The notes beneath the pieces are model-generated. The model was not told the DNA's origin and made no database searches. It saw nothing but the letters and a program-made list of their open reading frames with translations. Positions 24,449 through 36,936 of a stretch of 64,000 bases of DNA are shown here, piece after piece. The first letter of the stretch is position 1. Every line of letters starts with the position of its first letter. Origin of the DNA: Antedon mediterranea (lineage: Eukaryota; Echinodermata; Crinoidea; Comatulida; Antedonidae); the NCBI RefSeq assembly GCF_964355755.1, contig NC_092676.1:27202288-27266287 (forward strand), written 5' to 3'. The translations under genes were made by a program, and so were the position numbers.

Positions 24449-27400
24449 ATGAATACTATTTTGTTCTTTTTTCATAAAGAAATAACTAGATATATGGTAA
24501 AGTTACATAATTCGTTTGAAGATAATTTACAGTTTAGTAAAACAAGAATTTATTTTTATAGTAAATGTTTAGAATTCTGAACACTTTGGGACTAAGACTT
24601 ATAATTACCTTTTTTATTATCTTACAAAAACACTCTTATTTTTGCAGTCATTCCTACTTTTTTTTTAAAAGTGCTTATATTATCATTTTGGTACAATATA
24701 ACAACCTAATACAGCTATATGAATTTTTTTAGGTCATGTTTTGTAGTAAAAATCAAATTATATTTTCATTAATAGGTTATGGTCAAGAAATAAATGATTA
24801 ATTTGTTACTATATACTATCTATAAAATTCGCCAAATGAAATTCTTTACACACATATCCACATACAAAATACAGTATTTCATGGTAATGTTGATGCCTAT
24901 TTGGCATTATAACGGCGGCATGGTATCATTACTGTAGTATATAGTATTTAAGTGTGGCCACTTTATTTTTTATTGGGTAAACGGCAAGACATCATAGAAT
25001 TGTGGCATCTTTATTGCACGACTCTTTTCGCATTATTCATTCTGCCAAAGGCTAAATTTCTTGAAATAATTGCTCCTCACGTTTTTGACATGAAAAGTGC
25101 TGTTGAATGCACAAAATCCCCCGTACGATAACCTCATTTTACATCGCAAATTTACTATTAAAAAATTGCCATAAAATTATTTTTATTGATTTTATAATTT
25201 GCTTGTAATAGACAATATTTATTCTGTAAAGATAGTAAATAAATCATCACAAATACAAACTGATGAAAAAGGCAACTTTGTAAATATAACTATTTTTGCT
25301 GCAAAATAATTCAGCAGTAATTTTTAATTATTTTTGTAGTAGACAGCATATAATGCTATTTTTTGCTTAGCTGTCAGCGTTATTTGTGTAGAGAAAGTCG
25401 CATTGTAGCACACAAGGCCTGTAATGAGATCCTCAGTACTTGTGCTGGGTAATTTAATTAAACAGCAGTAATGCAGTTTGCTTGCAATACACAGTTCTGA
25501 GTACAAGACTACTCAATTCAATCATGAGCGGGGTGGAGAAGACAGAAGCGAATTGAAAGAATTGTACGTATTTACAGTTTGTTGGCATAGTATGGTAGTC
25601 AATTTAGGCTTATTAGTAAAAGAATGAGGCCGATGAACGAGTCACAAATGGTGTAAATTGACACTCGCAAATTCCATGAATAAAAGTGGAAACACAACCT
25701 CCTGGAATATCGTACATTATTCATTTTACTACAAAGCACCATAATAAAATCATGAAATGAGAAAAATATATATATATATTTTTTTAAATTTTGTATTATC
25801 TCTTTGATAAATTCTTATAAGTTTTATTTAATAATTTTACAAATAATTTATAACTTAATACAAATTATCAATTTCATAATACTGTACGTTAATTTTTCTA
25901 TTATTTCCTTTTATTACAGAAAAAAAATGATGAATGAAAATATGTAGAGTACTAGTGTTTATAAATTGATTACTGAATTATGAGAATGTCAAGAATTCCA
26001 TCAAAGAGGAAAGGATTGTAATGCCGACAATGAACCCAATGTGACAAGTGATATATATGGATAAAATATTGATTTCCAAGTTAACGTATTGATTTGTATT
26101 AAGATGATAGCTTGATGGTTATAATACAACAAAAAAAAGAGAGAAATACCAAATGTCTGCCAAACTGTAAGTAATTAGCGATTCTAAAGCAATAATTAGT
26201 ATTAAAGACTATATTTAAATTATGCACGAACTTCACACTCCCTAGCAGTAGACAGCTCGCCGCACACCACATAACTGCTTATGACTAATTAATAGCAAAA
26301 ATGGAAATAGACGAAGATGAAAAAATACAAATGTGAATAAATTATTTCTTAAGTTGTATCCTAAAGATATTTTTTATGTTTGGAAGTTACATCATGTATA
26401 TTTTGGATTTTGTTCATTTGGATTACAGATTTAATATACTTGTTAATTACCAGAAATCTATTAATAAAATACTAATTTCATACATTTTGAAATATAATTT
26501 TTATAATGTTTTTAAAACAAATTTTCAGTCAAAATAAAATAACTTCATGGAAATATTGTTCTGGTAGCCTAAAACTCTTCAAGTTCAAAATATTTCTTCT
26601 CTCAGATGAAGCATAAAATTTGTAAAGAGATGAGGAAACATAGATTATTTGAAATAGTTCATAAAATTATTAAATATTAAAATCGGAATTTTTCACTTAG
26701 GAGCAATAAATGATTGTCCTGGAGAAATAGACCTCCTCCATTTAAAGTTTTACTTCGTAAAATTAATAATTACCATAGTCAATAATGAAGAGTGGCAAGT
26801 TATTTTTCTAGATCTCTCTAAAACTTAAAATTCATTAAAAAAAAATTCAAACATTTATTTTAATTTCCTGCATAAATTTGAAAATGTTACATATTTTTTT
26901 AATGAACATTTTCTTCAATTCCGGTGATATTCTGCATATATAATAGATTAGGATAGATACCAAAAAAAAATTTTATTTTATGATATATTTTCAGGAATAA
27001 ATTGTACATATTTTCATAATCATCATTAAATAAACCTTGTACATGAATTGAAATTCAAAGCGATTTCTTAACATACCATTTCTTAATGTTAGCGCGTTGA
27101 CTTAAAACAATTATGCTAAATAATGTAACGCTTTTACCTTGGCTATTTATCGTTTAGTTACTCTAAACTACACTAGTATGTGAATAAAAGGTGAACCCAG
27201 CCGTATTCAACAATCTCATTATCGTGAATATATTGCAACAATTTATACAAGATCGACGAACCCATTCGCACTGTTAGTACATATTGGAGACATAATTGCA
27301 GGCTTACATTACTTTAGTGTGAAACTGCAGCCTAATATACAATATAGGTCTCGGAGTGAACAAAACAATAACTACAGTATAGTATATAACTTACTGTATT

Positions 27401-27959
27401 TAGAAAAGTGTCAAACTCTACAGTATGTGACTACCGCAACATTTTTATTGAAGTAGTGAAATTGTTATTATTTTAAGTTTTTATATTCAAATAAATATTT
27501 GTGTGGTTAACTTGTCATTTTCAACTTTTTAAGTGGTATTATTAATCATAAAAAAAAGTTATCGTGGCTTTTAATATCAGCTCTAATAAGCAAAATAGAA
27601 TTTGGCTAGTCTTGGACATAAATTTTACGTTCTAAGTAGTCAGTACTAACGACCAATGTAAAAGAAAGGATTTTGAAAAAAACATTTGGCTGGTTTAGTC
27701 CTATACAGTAGCATTCTCACAAAACTTGGCATATACTGTATGACGCATACATGAACCATCATGACTGTGAGTCCTTCAGATTGAATATTAAGCTGTTGAG
27801 TCTTTATAATGTAGGATACTGAATGTGTGGTAAAACCTAAAACTTTTGCCAAAAACATGTATTTCTTAGCAATGTTTGAGGTAATTGTTACATTTGTGTT
27901 ACATTAGTACAAAGTTCAACAAAAAAAGTGTTGCAATTCAAATGAAAGAAATATAAAAT

Positions 27960-28002
27960 AAAGGTCATAATGCAAAGGTTAAAGGTCATAATGCAAAGGT
28001 TA
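27960..28002 (+). promoter_or_regulatory. Duplicated 21-bp unit creating a DR1 nuclear-receptor-like site
   Basis: A 21-bp unit, AAGGTCATAATGCAAAGGTT plus one A, is present twice in tandem. Its junction gives AGGTTAAAGGTCA at 27976-27988: two AGGTCA-type half-sites separated by one base. This is the DR1 arrangement bound by HNF4 or RXR-type receptors. Location in the Onecut (HNF6) intron makes this suggestive, since HNF4 and HNF6 regulate each other in vertebrate liver. Function here is inference. Confidence 0.35.
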
Positions 28003-31000
28003 AATACCAAAATGCAACAACAAGCAAAGAATGAATTGATGAAAGAAAATAATCATGATGTTCAAAACATTTTCGAATTCCTAGAAAATTTGAATGATTT
28101 GTTTAGTTTGTGAAATTATGCGATATTTGTTTGCTATGTATTTTTTGGAAAATATGACTTTGTTTGCCAGCTGCAAATATGCTAGATAATACTGAATATT
28201 GGGTTATTAAAAGCGGTTTTAAAGTTGTCTTTGTTTCCAATTATATTTTTGTTTTATCTACATTTTATGATAGCAAAGTTTGATACAAAGAGAGTTAATT
28301 CATTCAAGTAATCTGGAAATTCCCGATCATCATGATTATTTCCTTCATTCAAAAGATCTTTTAGACAAACATAAAAAACTACAACAATATACAGACAGAA
28401 CAGCTTGTAGTAATGGTTTACTACTATAAGCTTTAAGCTGGTAATAATAAAGAGAGCAAGTCAGCAAAGATAGGTAAACACAAAAGTTGTATGTAATACA
28501 ATTACTCACCGCTTCTGTCCTTTGATACCAGCTCTGAAAACAGAGAGGGGGAGAATGGTTTTTGTTTACATGTGTTTTCTTAGAGTTTTTAAACAAGATT
28601 AATCTCATACTACATTAGCTGTACACTGAATAGGAAACTGGTACTATAGTAAACACCAGTTATTGAACATTTTAAACAAAATTAAGCCAAAAAACTTTTA
28701 AAATGAAAATTTATATCATGAATTGTTTTTTGAATTTTTGTTTAGAAATTTTTGCACCAAAATTTATATACCATTAATGTTTGTTTCCTTATTTGGTAAT
28801 TTTTGTACCAATATGAAAATAAACATGGGGTTTTTATTGTATAATACTTCTGTGAGTAAGGAATTTGTAATTGTATTACTATACTTATTCCAAAATAACA
28901 GGCAAGTTGATTACTTTAAAAACATCTGATTAACATACAAAATATTAGTATGACACCAGTTCAATGCACATCTTAGCAGCGGTACAAAACATTATATAAT
29001 TATATTATAATAATAAATAAAAATATTTCAAGCAATTATAATATTGCATATTAAAAATACTACAAAGATACAACAATTTATTGTAATAAAAAATGGTAAA
29101 ATACAGGATATTATAGAGTATATTATTGCAACAAAAAGCAATAAAAAAACGGTGTTAAAATGATTTGAATAGTCGGACTGTGTTTACCTTTGATTAATAA
29201 TATATCTATAAAAACTGCGTTATCTATGTTAAACTTGCATACTGTGTATAATCAAGGTTTAATTTTTGAATATATAATACTATTTAAATATATTTATCAT
29301 AATGATTCTTATGATTTATTTAGTTATGCCAAAATACACAAAGATTATATCACTATCTTGTCTGTATTCGTCCAATTTATTATGTACAGTACATACTCTA
29401 GTAGTGAAAAATTATTTTTCATTTCTATTTTAAAATAAAGACTAATAATAGTTGTAATATACTTTATGGATGTAGTAAAAATCAATACTTTACTTTGTCT
29501 AAAAAGTTTCCGTGAAAAAAATATTTATAAATAATGATTCCTATTTTAAAATATCTTACTGTAGGCCTTATATGTAGTTTTTTAAATGGTTGGAAGACTA
29601 GAATAATACTCTACATGCTTGTTCAAAATATATAGTGAAGAATTAAAGTTAACAATAGATGTGAGGAAGTGTTGTAAAGGTGTCAAAAACATGGTCTATT
29701 CAATGAATACTTGCACTAGTCAAACACTATACACTATAAGTACAGGTACTACCTCCTTAAACAATAGCTTACCATATAATTATAACACTGAATTGCCAAA
29801 TATAACAGGTATTCTTAAACACATGGGCCTACACATTTTACTTTAAATAGTATAATTATATTTTTTTCTTTTTTAAAAAGATATAGCCTAGGATCTATAT
29901 TATTTTTTAAAAAGAATTATAGTTAGGACTAATATTTTTTTTGTAAACTTACAGTCTCTCAATGTCATCACATTGAGGTGCTGTACTACACATGTAATCA
30001 TTTCTTTAATAATTAATAATAGTTAATAATTATAATTCTTATAACTTGGTAGATAGATGTATTATTTTGGAAATATATGTAAACAAGATAACTCCTACAA
30101 CTTAACTGTTAAATACGCTACAATTTATAGTTACATCTTAATAAGCTAACTAACTACCAATACCATATTGATTTTTTCGACAGTAATTCCAACACACAAC
30201 GGTGGAAAATCAATTCCTAACCAAATAAAGAGTAAAGTCAAAACGATGACTCTCTAACCCTTTGAGTTCTCATAGAAAGAAGAGAAAAAAAATTATCAGA
30301 CTAGCCCATCAATGACAGAATATTAAAACGAATACTTCAAAATTTTGAATTATTGCGTATATTAATGTTTGATGGTGTCAAGTCTATGAATAACTATAGC
30401 TAGGACTCAAACTCTGCAACTTAAAAAACAATTTATTTTCAATCACGCAACATTTAGGTTTAATTTTATGACTAGAAATTTCCCATATTAATTGAATGTT
30501 ACACTTTTGCAGTAGAAATTCTCCTTAATGCTGGTTATTTGTAAGTAACAAGGGGTGGAAAATTATCTCACCTCGTATAATAGGAAAATTATTATAATTT
30601 AAGTGGTATTTAAGAATAAATTTTTTTTTTATGCAGAAAGAAGAATTTTTAATTTATAGTGAATTCTTTATTTAATTTTTTTTACTCTAATGCATCATAG
30701 TGCCTATTACAGTACACTATATTTTCAAAACAATTATTTATAGTTTAGCTGACTGTACAATTGAAATAAAATAACATCCGTTATTGAGCCGTTTAAATTT
30801 CACTGGCGTATGTAAATCAATAATAATAAGTTTAATTTGACTGACTAATTTATCAATGTTGATACGAGAGAAAAAATGTGTAAAATAAATAATTTAGCAA
30901 AAATTGCATAAATATAGCGCAATTGTAATATTTATACTCTTTTATGTGATTGAATTGGCGTACATTAGAAGACCTAATAATATCAATAGCCTAGATATAA

Positions 31001-31017
31001 ACAGTTTTTGTGCTTAC

Positions 31018-31966
31018 CTGCTAATCTCAGTGCCGACATTCGTTGATACTCGGGTTCCTGCAACCATTTGGACATCCTCCTGAAGGTCTCTCTACCAGAC
31101 TTCAACTTACTCCATGGCTTTGGGTTCCGTAACAAGTCCGACAAAGTACCCTGACTCCGACATAACACACGTTGAGCAAAAACCGCTTGTGGTATGCTGT
31201 ATCGCTTTAGTTCACTTGTAACCCTCTGCGCAACTTCCTTAGTGTTTATTTCTTCACCATCGCTTCCCGTACTTGATCGTGATCCAGTGTTCCTCTCACG
31301 TGTACTAACCGCCAAACCGGGAGGCGTTCCACCGAGGTGATGTACACCGTTTATGACCATTGGACTTTGAAGGGACGGTCGTTGCGATTGCGGTTGTAAA
31401 TTACGCACAGAATGATTGCCTGTGTATTGTTCATACCCGTTTACACCATAACGCGTGTCTTGCGAGGAGCAGTATGTACCCATTTGCGTATAACCGTTTA
31501 ACATTGAATTGGGCGCCATTCCGCCACCCATGCTCATACTCATACCCATGTTCATGGCTCCAAGCTTATCATATTGATGATAATTGTTCATTTGTAAGTT
31601 ACTAGAATGGTTTAACATAAAACTGCTGCCGATGTTGCTAGGCTCATGCCTAAATCTATCAGACACCGTTGATATGGGTGGCAACGGTTGCAGAGGGGTT
31701 AACGTTGTGTAACTTGATGCACTTGAAATAGGTTGAAACGAGGACAAGGAAGTCATTCCGTAATCGGATCGAAAATCAGCCGGTGGTTCCAACATGGTGC
31801 TAAACGAAGATAATGCAGGATAAGAACCAATTGGGGTTTTAATATCGGTATTAGAAAGAAAGATGTCCGAGGAAGAAAGGTGGCCTGAAAGGCCTACGTG
31901 ATCAGGATGCAAGGCCGAAGACGGTTCACTAATCGAATCGAGAGCTGTGATATCGCTCGAGATCAT
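31018..31966 (-). CDS. onecut: Onecut/HNF6 transcription factor, first coding exon (cut domain)
   Basis: This exon encodes residues 1-316 of a predicted 441-residue Onecut protein. The N-terminal half is Ser/Met-rich and contains the Onecut STP box at about 86-104 (YTTLTPLQPLPPISTVSD), nearly identical to vertebrate HNF6. The single cut domain, a bipartite DNA-binding module with the homeodomain, lies at about 238-316: it begins EEINTKEVAQ and includes RVLCRSQGTLSDLLRNPKPW. One position differs from the fly and vertebrate consensus: RRMSKW here against RRMWKW. The exon ends at the consensus donor CAG|GTAAGC in phase 1. I chose the ATG at 31964-31966 because an in-frame TGA lies upstream at 32051-32053 with no ATG between. 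Its Kozak context is weak (C at -3), and a plausible splice acceptor (GGTTACAG, ending at 31990) would allow an upstream exon instead, so the extreme N-terminus is uncertain. Confidence 0.93.
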
Positions 31967-32640
31967 CAGGCCTACCGTACAGTGCGACTCTGTAACCAAG
32001 GAGTAAACAAGCGAACGATCTTCGGGGATGATAAAGCGGTTGATTTCAGGTCACCGCGCGTTCTCTGTAGCCTACAGCATAGCTTTTTGTACTTACAGTG
32101 GGAGAATTGTACTTGTCTTGCCTTTTTTCCAAAGCTTCTCTTCCATGTTATTATTTAGTCAGCTGCCTTGAGTCCCATCACCATACCCGCCGCGTTGTAT
32201 TGCCATGCGCATTACAAATTATCGGTCAGTGCGCAGACTCAAAATCTGTCAATTTTCATAATAATACTTGCTACTGGTATTACGCATACTGAATTGTCCA
32301 ATCAGCGACGAGTATCTACTGAGTTTTTCGGTTCCCTTGCCGAAAACCCACTGAGATGTGTTTATGAATGAGAAAGCTACAATGAAAACAACTCACTCGT
32401 GAAAAACGTTTCATGGTTGAGAGCAGTTCATCAAATTTGAATATCCTTCCTTGATTGAGACTTGATTACTAAAACGAAACTGCTATATTTGTTTTCTTGT
32501 AATAGATTCACCTTGTATTTTCTCTTGGCAGTGGTAACATTTTACAATAGCACCCCGATTAACAAAACCATATGCATTCCATTTTTCATTTCTATATCAC
32601 CGTCGCTATCCATTCAAACAATATCCCCATAGCAACCAAT
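31967..32640 (-). promoter_or_regulatory. Probable Onecut 5' UTR and promoter region
   Basis: Immediately upstream of the Onecut start the G+C content rises and CpG dinucleotides appear (32040-32240). A CCAAT box lies at 32298-32302 within GTCCAATCAGCG. Another CCAAT follows an RFX-like half-site in CCATAGCAACCAAT (32627-32640). No TATA box at a convincing position was chosen, so the transcription start is not assigned. Confidence 0.4.
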
Positions 32641-33189
32641 CATTTCGCTATTGTTCCATTTTTTCTGCCTCCTCTGTTTTTCAAAATGCAATATCCACAC
32701 AAAGCAAAACGCTTTAATTTTAGTTATAACCAACTATTTATTATTAGTACTGTTATTACAAAACATATTATCCAAATTTCAATAAATGACATTTATAATT
32801 ACACAGACAGGCATTTGTATTATTATTTAAAAATCGAAAGTCATGATAACAGAGAATATCGACGAGCAAGTTATTTAATTCAATTCGAAATTGATTTCCA
32901 ATAAGATCGAAGTTAATGTGTAAGCATGCGAGTATTTCTTCCTTTAGTATTAAGCAATCAAACAGAGATAAATAAAGGGTGACAATTAAGTCAAGTTTAG
33001 ACAAATCATTTCACGTGCCTAAATTATTCTATTCTCTGTAAAATCATCGATAAAATTAACATAAATAGAATAATGCAATGTTTTTCAATGTTTAAATTAT
33101 TACAATATTATAATTGACAGTTTTTGATTGGTTTTTCCTCAAAAGCCAATACTTTCAACAGCTGTTTAGTTTAATGCGTACTATTTATT

Positions 33190-33300
33190 ACTACTAGTAG
33201 TCGCGTCCAGTACGCACTTCCGTTACGCTGCGTTCTATACGCATACGCGCATCCGATCACGCACGCGCTCATTAATATGCACTTCCGTTTTACGCATCAA
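33190..33300. promoter_or_regulatory. Small CpG-rich patch with two CACTTCCG (ETS-type) sites
   Basis: CpG-containing words (CGCGTCC, ACGCATACGCGCATCC, CACGCACGCGC) crowd into about 100 bp of otherwise AT-rich DNA. CACTTCCG is present at 33215-33222 and 33280-33287. This could be an upstream promoter of Onecut or of a non-coding transcript; no exon is visible. Confidence 0.3.
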
Positions 33301-35387
33301 TAATAATAGTTTGATGAACTCAGCAGTACTACCGTACAGTACTTTTGTTTATATTTTTATGAATATTTTTGCCTTTATAGATCTTTATTTATTTAATTAT
33401 ATAGAAAGTAAAGTATTTACATTTAGTTAATTTACCCTTATATATTACTATACAGTGATTGTTATTGCTATTATATATTGCATAGGCCTACACGTTGTAT
33501 ATAGCAGTAGATAAAACAATATCAAGGAGCATACGTACATGTCTGCTATGACATCACAGCAGGCTAAGGATGAGTGACAAATGATAGCAAAGTAATTATC
33601 AATTGCATTTATTCTGCCATTAAGGATTGTTACTCTAATAAATCACAAACGTGGAATTCACACCAAACATATTTTATCGCGCCGAAGATTGTACTGGATT
33701 AATAGGCGCGAATCTATACTACTGCTTTGTGAAATAAAGATCGTGTATTTTTATTGTAAACAAGAGTTTTTAAAATAAGGGGTGGGGGTGCCTGTAGGCC
33801 TTCATTACTCCTCCCTCTGTCCTGGGAAATGCTTGTAAAGACAGTATTCGGTTTTTTTTACTAATTATGTTTAGTCAAGTTGAGACGTGTATGTTGGCGC
33901 TATAATACAACAAAATACAATGGTATACATAGGCTTAATTCTGTTTTTATTACTAAGTATTCAGCAAGTATATGATATCCCCTTTCCGCCAACAACCCAT
34001 TCTACACATAAACGGAGGAGAAAAACCAGTTACCCCATAATCGGCATAGACCTTATAGGATCAAGTACTCTGCAAGCGATCCTACTTCGGGAATGTCAAG
34101 TCGTCGAGGGCGGGCCTCGCATTATGCGAGGGGTTATATATCACTTGTGTGTCCGGTATTGCTTCCGCCTACGTATATTTCGGAAGTTATTGGTACCAAT
34201 TGAAAACTTGTTAACTTAGCCGTTGATTTATGGCACGCGCTTCTAAGCATAGAGAGAAATAACCATGTTCACGATTTTCTATTAATTTTAAGTGATGTGG
34301 GACAGCCATTGGGACTATAACAGTTTGATGCAGATTTCCATACTTTTACAAACATAAGTGTAACATTAGATTATTTAGTATAAAATAATATATTAATTCT
34401 TTGTTTTAACTTAACTATTTTAAGTTACCACCAGAGACCGGTGCATATTCTCTGACTGTACAACCACCATTACATAAAATTAATACAAAAACAGTTCTTA
34501 TAACTTTATTCATAATGAGGCTTATACTTCACTATTAAAATTAAAATTCTAAATTTATTAATTTATTTCATAATACAATACGGCATTTTTTTCTCCATTT
34601 AGTCTATTGTACTTTATAATATTATTATATATTTACCGTATTTTATGTATATTTCTATTCATAGTGTTGAATGTTATTGTATTCGTATTTTTCAATAAGA
34701 GCATTTAGCTCAATTTAGCCCTGTTTTGTACTACTGTTGCAGTTTACAGAATTTATGATATAACAATTAGTTTGAATGTGAATGTATTCATTACAATACC
34801 ATTATCATGCTCATTAACAGTAGCATGAATAGTAACTATTATAATGAAAACAAAACATATATATTTTATTGATAACTTCTCTTGCTATTAAAACAACTTT
34901 TAATATGGCTTCCCATAGAAAACAATTTTAATCATTCAAGCCTTGAATTTCAACAACTTATACATTAATTTTATTACTTTTGTTGTTAGCCGTATTATTA
35001 TTTATTGCAAATATAAATTACTATTGTTATTAATCAGTATCATTTATTGCAGAAATAATATATTCATTTAACCTCTTAAAAGATCTGGTGACTTTGTTAA
35101 TTATAGCATTAATTTGGTTAAATTAATTAGCAATTTTAATTTCAAAGTTTGTAATTATCTCGTAATAGTCTAGTTTAATAATGAACACCCTTCCCTGGTA
35201 TTAAATAAAAGAAAGTGAATTTGTGGTATTTTTTTTCGAAAGTTAATGAATCATTTTATTTAAACAAGTTATTTACAGAAGCTACTTCCGATAGCATCCA
35301 ATTATTTATTGGCTTATTCTTTTGTATTGACGGTAAATAATTATAAAAATGAAGAAAGCGACATTTAAGATGTTTACGCTGGAGATA

Positions 35388-35533
35388 AGTAATCTGTTCC
35401 CACTAGGACGCAGCGCAAGGGAGTAAGCGCAACGCAAGTACTTTGACCAATCACGACGCGATGATCATCCGCGAACTGTCATTATCTCGCTCGCGTGCGC
35501 TTTTTGAATTGCGTCCAAGTAGGAACGAAGCAT
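35388..35533. mobile_element. Family-B MITE, copy B1
   Basis: The left end is TGTTCCCACTAGGACGCA and the right end TGCGTCCAAGTAGGAACGAAGC. Inner motifs are the family's CAACGCAAGTACTTTGACCA and CCAATCACGA. It is the most diverged B copy, and the right arm is only partly conserved. Confidence 0.75.
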
Positions 35534-36056
35534 TAAGACAGAGGGTGAGAAACAACGTGCGTTGCTATAGTTTGAAATAAATTATGAATTATTGAAATTA
35601 GCAATCTTCGAATTTACTTATATATATTATAAATAAATAAATAAGCTTTACCAACCATTACTATCGTCAACAACAATACAAATGTATATGTATGAATTCT
35701 ATGGTATATAATCTTCCTTAACAAAACGGAATAAAAACCATAAAAAGGTATATTATTTTGAGGTTATTGATATAATGTCTTACACGCTACAACCAGGCCT
35801 ATTATTCGCCTTGACAATTAGTTAGACTCATCTCTCATTAATCCCCCACGAATTAAACTTAACAACCGCTTATCAAAATACAGACTTGGTCATTAATCTT
35901 CAATTCTTTTTTAACCATTACAAATTTCATGCTCATCATCTTATTGTAGTTTCGTGTTCCTAATCGTTGTAATGGCAGTGGGCCTTTCTTAAATGGAAGA
36001 TATCCTATAGATATTGGGCTAGGCCTAACTCTTGCACAAGTTATGACATTAAATAT

Positions 36057-36285
36057 ATTGTTTCCCCTGAAAAAAAAATAATTTTTAAAATTGTGTCTGT
36101 TGAATATGTCATTTTAATGTCCCATAATAGTTATTCACCAAAGTAGGATCACAAAAAAAAAATATTTACCTGAAAAAACTTTAATTTAAAGCAAAACAAA
36201 TTGTCTGTCAGTGTTTGGTTAAATTTAACTGTTTATTTTGTCTTTTTATAAGTGAAATAATTGTTTTTGAGGACAACACATCTTT
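36057..36285. repeat. Family-F dispersed repeat, copy 1
   Basis: It shares an ordered series of blocks with 48428-48757: CCCTGAAAAAAAATAATTT, GAATATGTCATTTTAATGTC, TAATTTAAAGCAAAA, CTGTCAG, and an end GAGGACAACACATCTTT. The left terminus is shorter than in the other copy. It has no coding capacity and is probably a non-autonomous DNA element. Confidence 0.6.
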
Positions 36286-36787
36286 AATTTATCGATCCTA
36301 TATTAAGCTAGACAATAGCCACACCCATTACATAGGAAGATATATATAGTCTAGGTTCGTTTGATACCAAAAGAAGCAATGCAATTGTGGTATTTTTCTT
36401 TTCTTCATTTCTACTGCAACGGTCGTTTTATGCCTTGTACGTGTATGCTACATTCAGCGGATGAGTAAAACGTGATGTATACCACGTTTGTAGTACATAT
36501 CCAACTGGAAATGTATTTTAAAAGGATAATAAAAAGACAACAAAAGTACATCTTGTGTTTTACCATGCTTTTGCAAAGAACAATAACACGTGTGAATCAA
36601 ACAATAAATTAAACATTATAAGTAACAATATTCCATCACAGAATTATTATTCAATAATAAAACAGAATATTTTCTTAAATCAAGTAATAAAAGTAATACC
36701 ATAAAGCGCGGTTTGTTTGTGCCATAAAGGCACTCATGGTTTACGTTGGATGTTTTCCAGTTCCTACATTTCCAGTTCAATTTCACT

Positions 36788-36936
36788 TACGCTATCTACA
36801 CTATCAAACTAGTTGACAAAAGTGTGATGTGGTAGTAATGTGCCCAAATATGGTAGTGATATGACATCATCATGTCCATATATGGGCACATCACATTTTT
36901 TTGTAACATAAAGTTAGATGTATGTAGACAGAGCTT
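36788..36936. mobile_element. Family-A MITE, copy A4
   Basis: The ends are GCTATCTACACTATCAAACT and a diverged GTATGTAGACAGAGCT; TTA flanks both sides. The inner GTGATATGACATCATCATGT and GGGCACATCACATTTT blocks are intact. Confidence 0.8.

Larger units (their letters stand above)
4011..31017 (-). other. onecut: Onecut intron between cut-domain and homeodomain exons (27 kb)
   Basis: The donor is CAG|GTAAGC at the 31018 side and the acceptor is TTTTACAG next to 4010; the intron interrupts codon 317 after its first base. The family keeps a large intron at this position between the two DNA-binding domains. Most of the interior is AT-rich with no readable exon. Besides the repeats listed separately, several blocks have higher sequence complexity and could be enhancers: about 6790-7070, 8230-8340, 9730-9910, 12740-12990, 15190-15420, 18820-19080, 20040-20190, 21380-22180 and 23505-23815. 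I could not see an alternative linker exon like the one in vertebrate HNF6-beta. Family-B MITEs, abundant upstream of the gene, are absent here. Confidence 0.85.

Noticed and set aside
34115-34131. Perfect short hairpin CCTCGCATTATGCGAGG considered as a microRNA or terminator
   Set aside because: The stem is only 8 bp with a one-base loop, far too short for a microRNA precursor, and terminator logic does not apply here.
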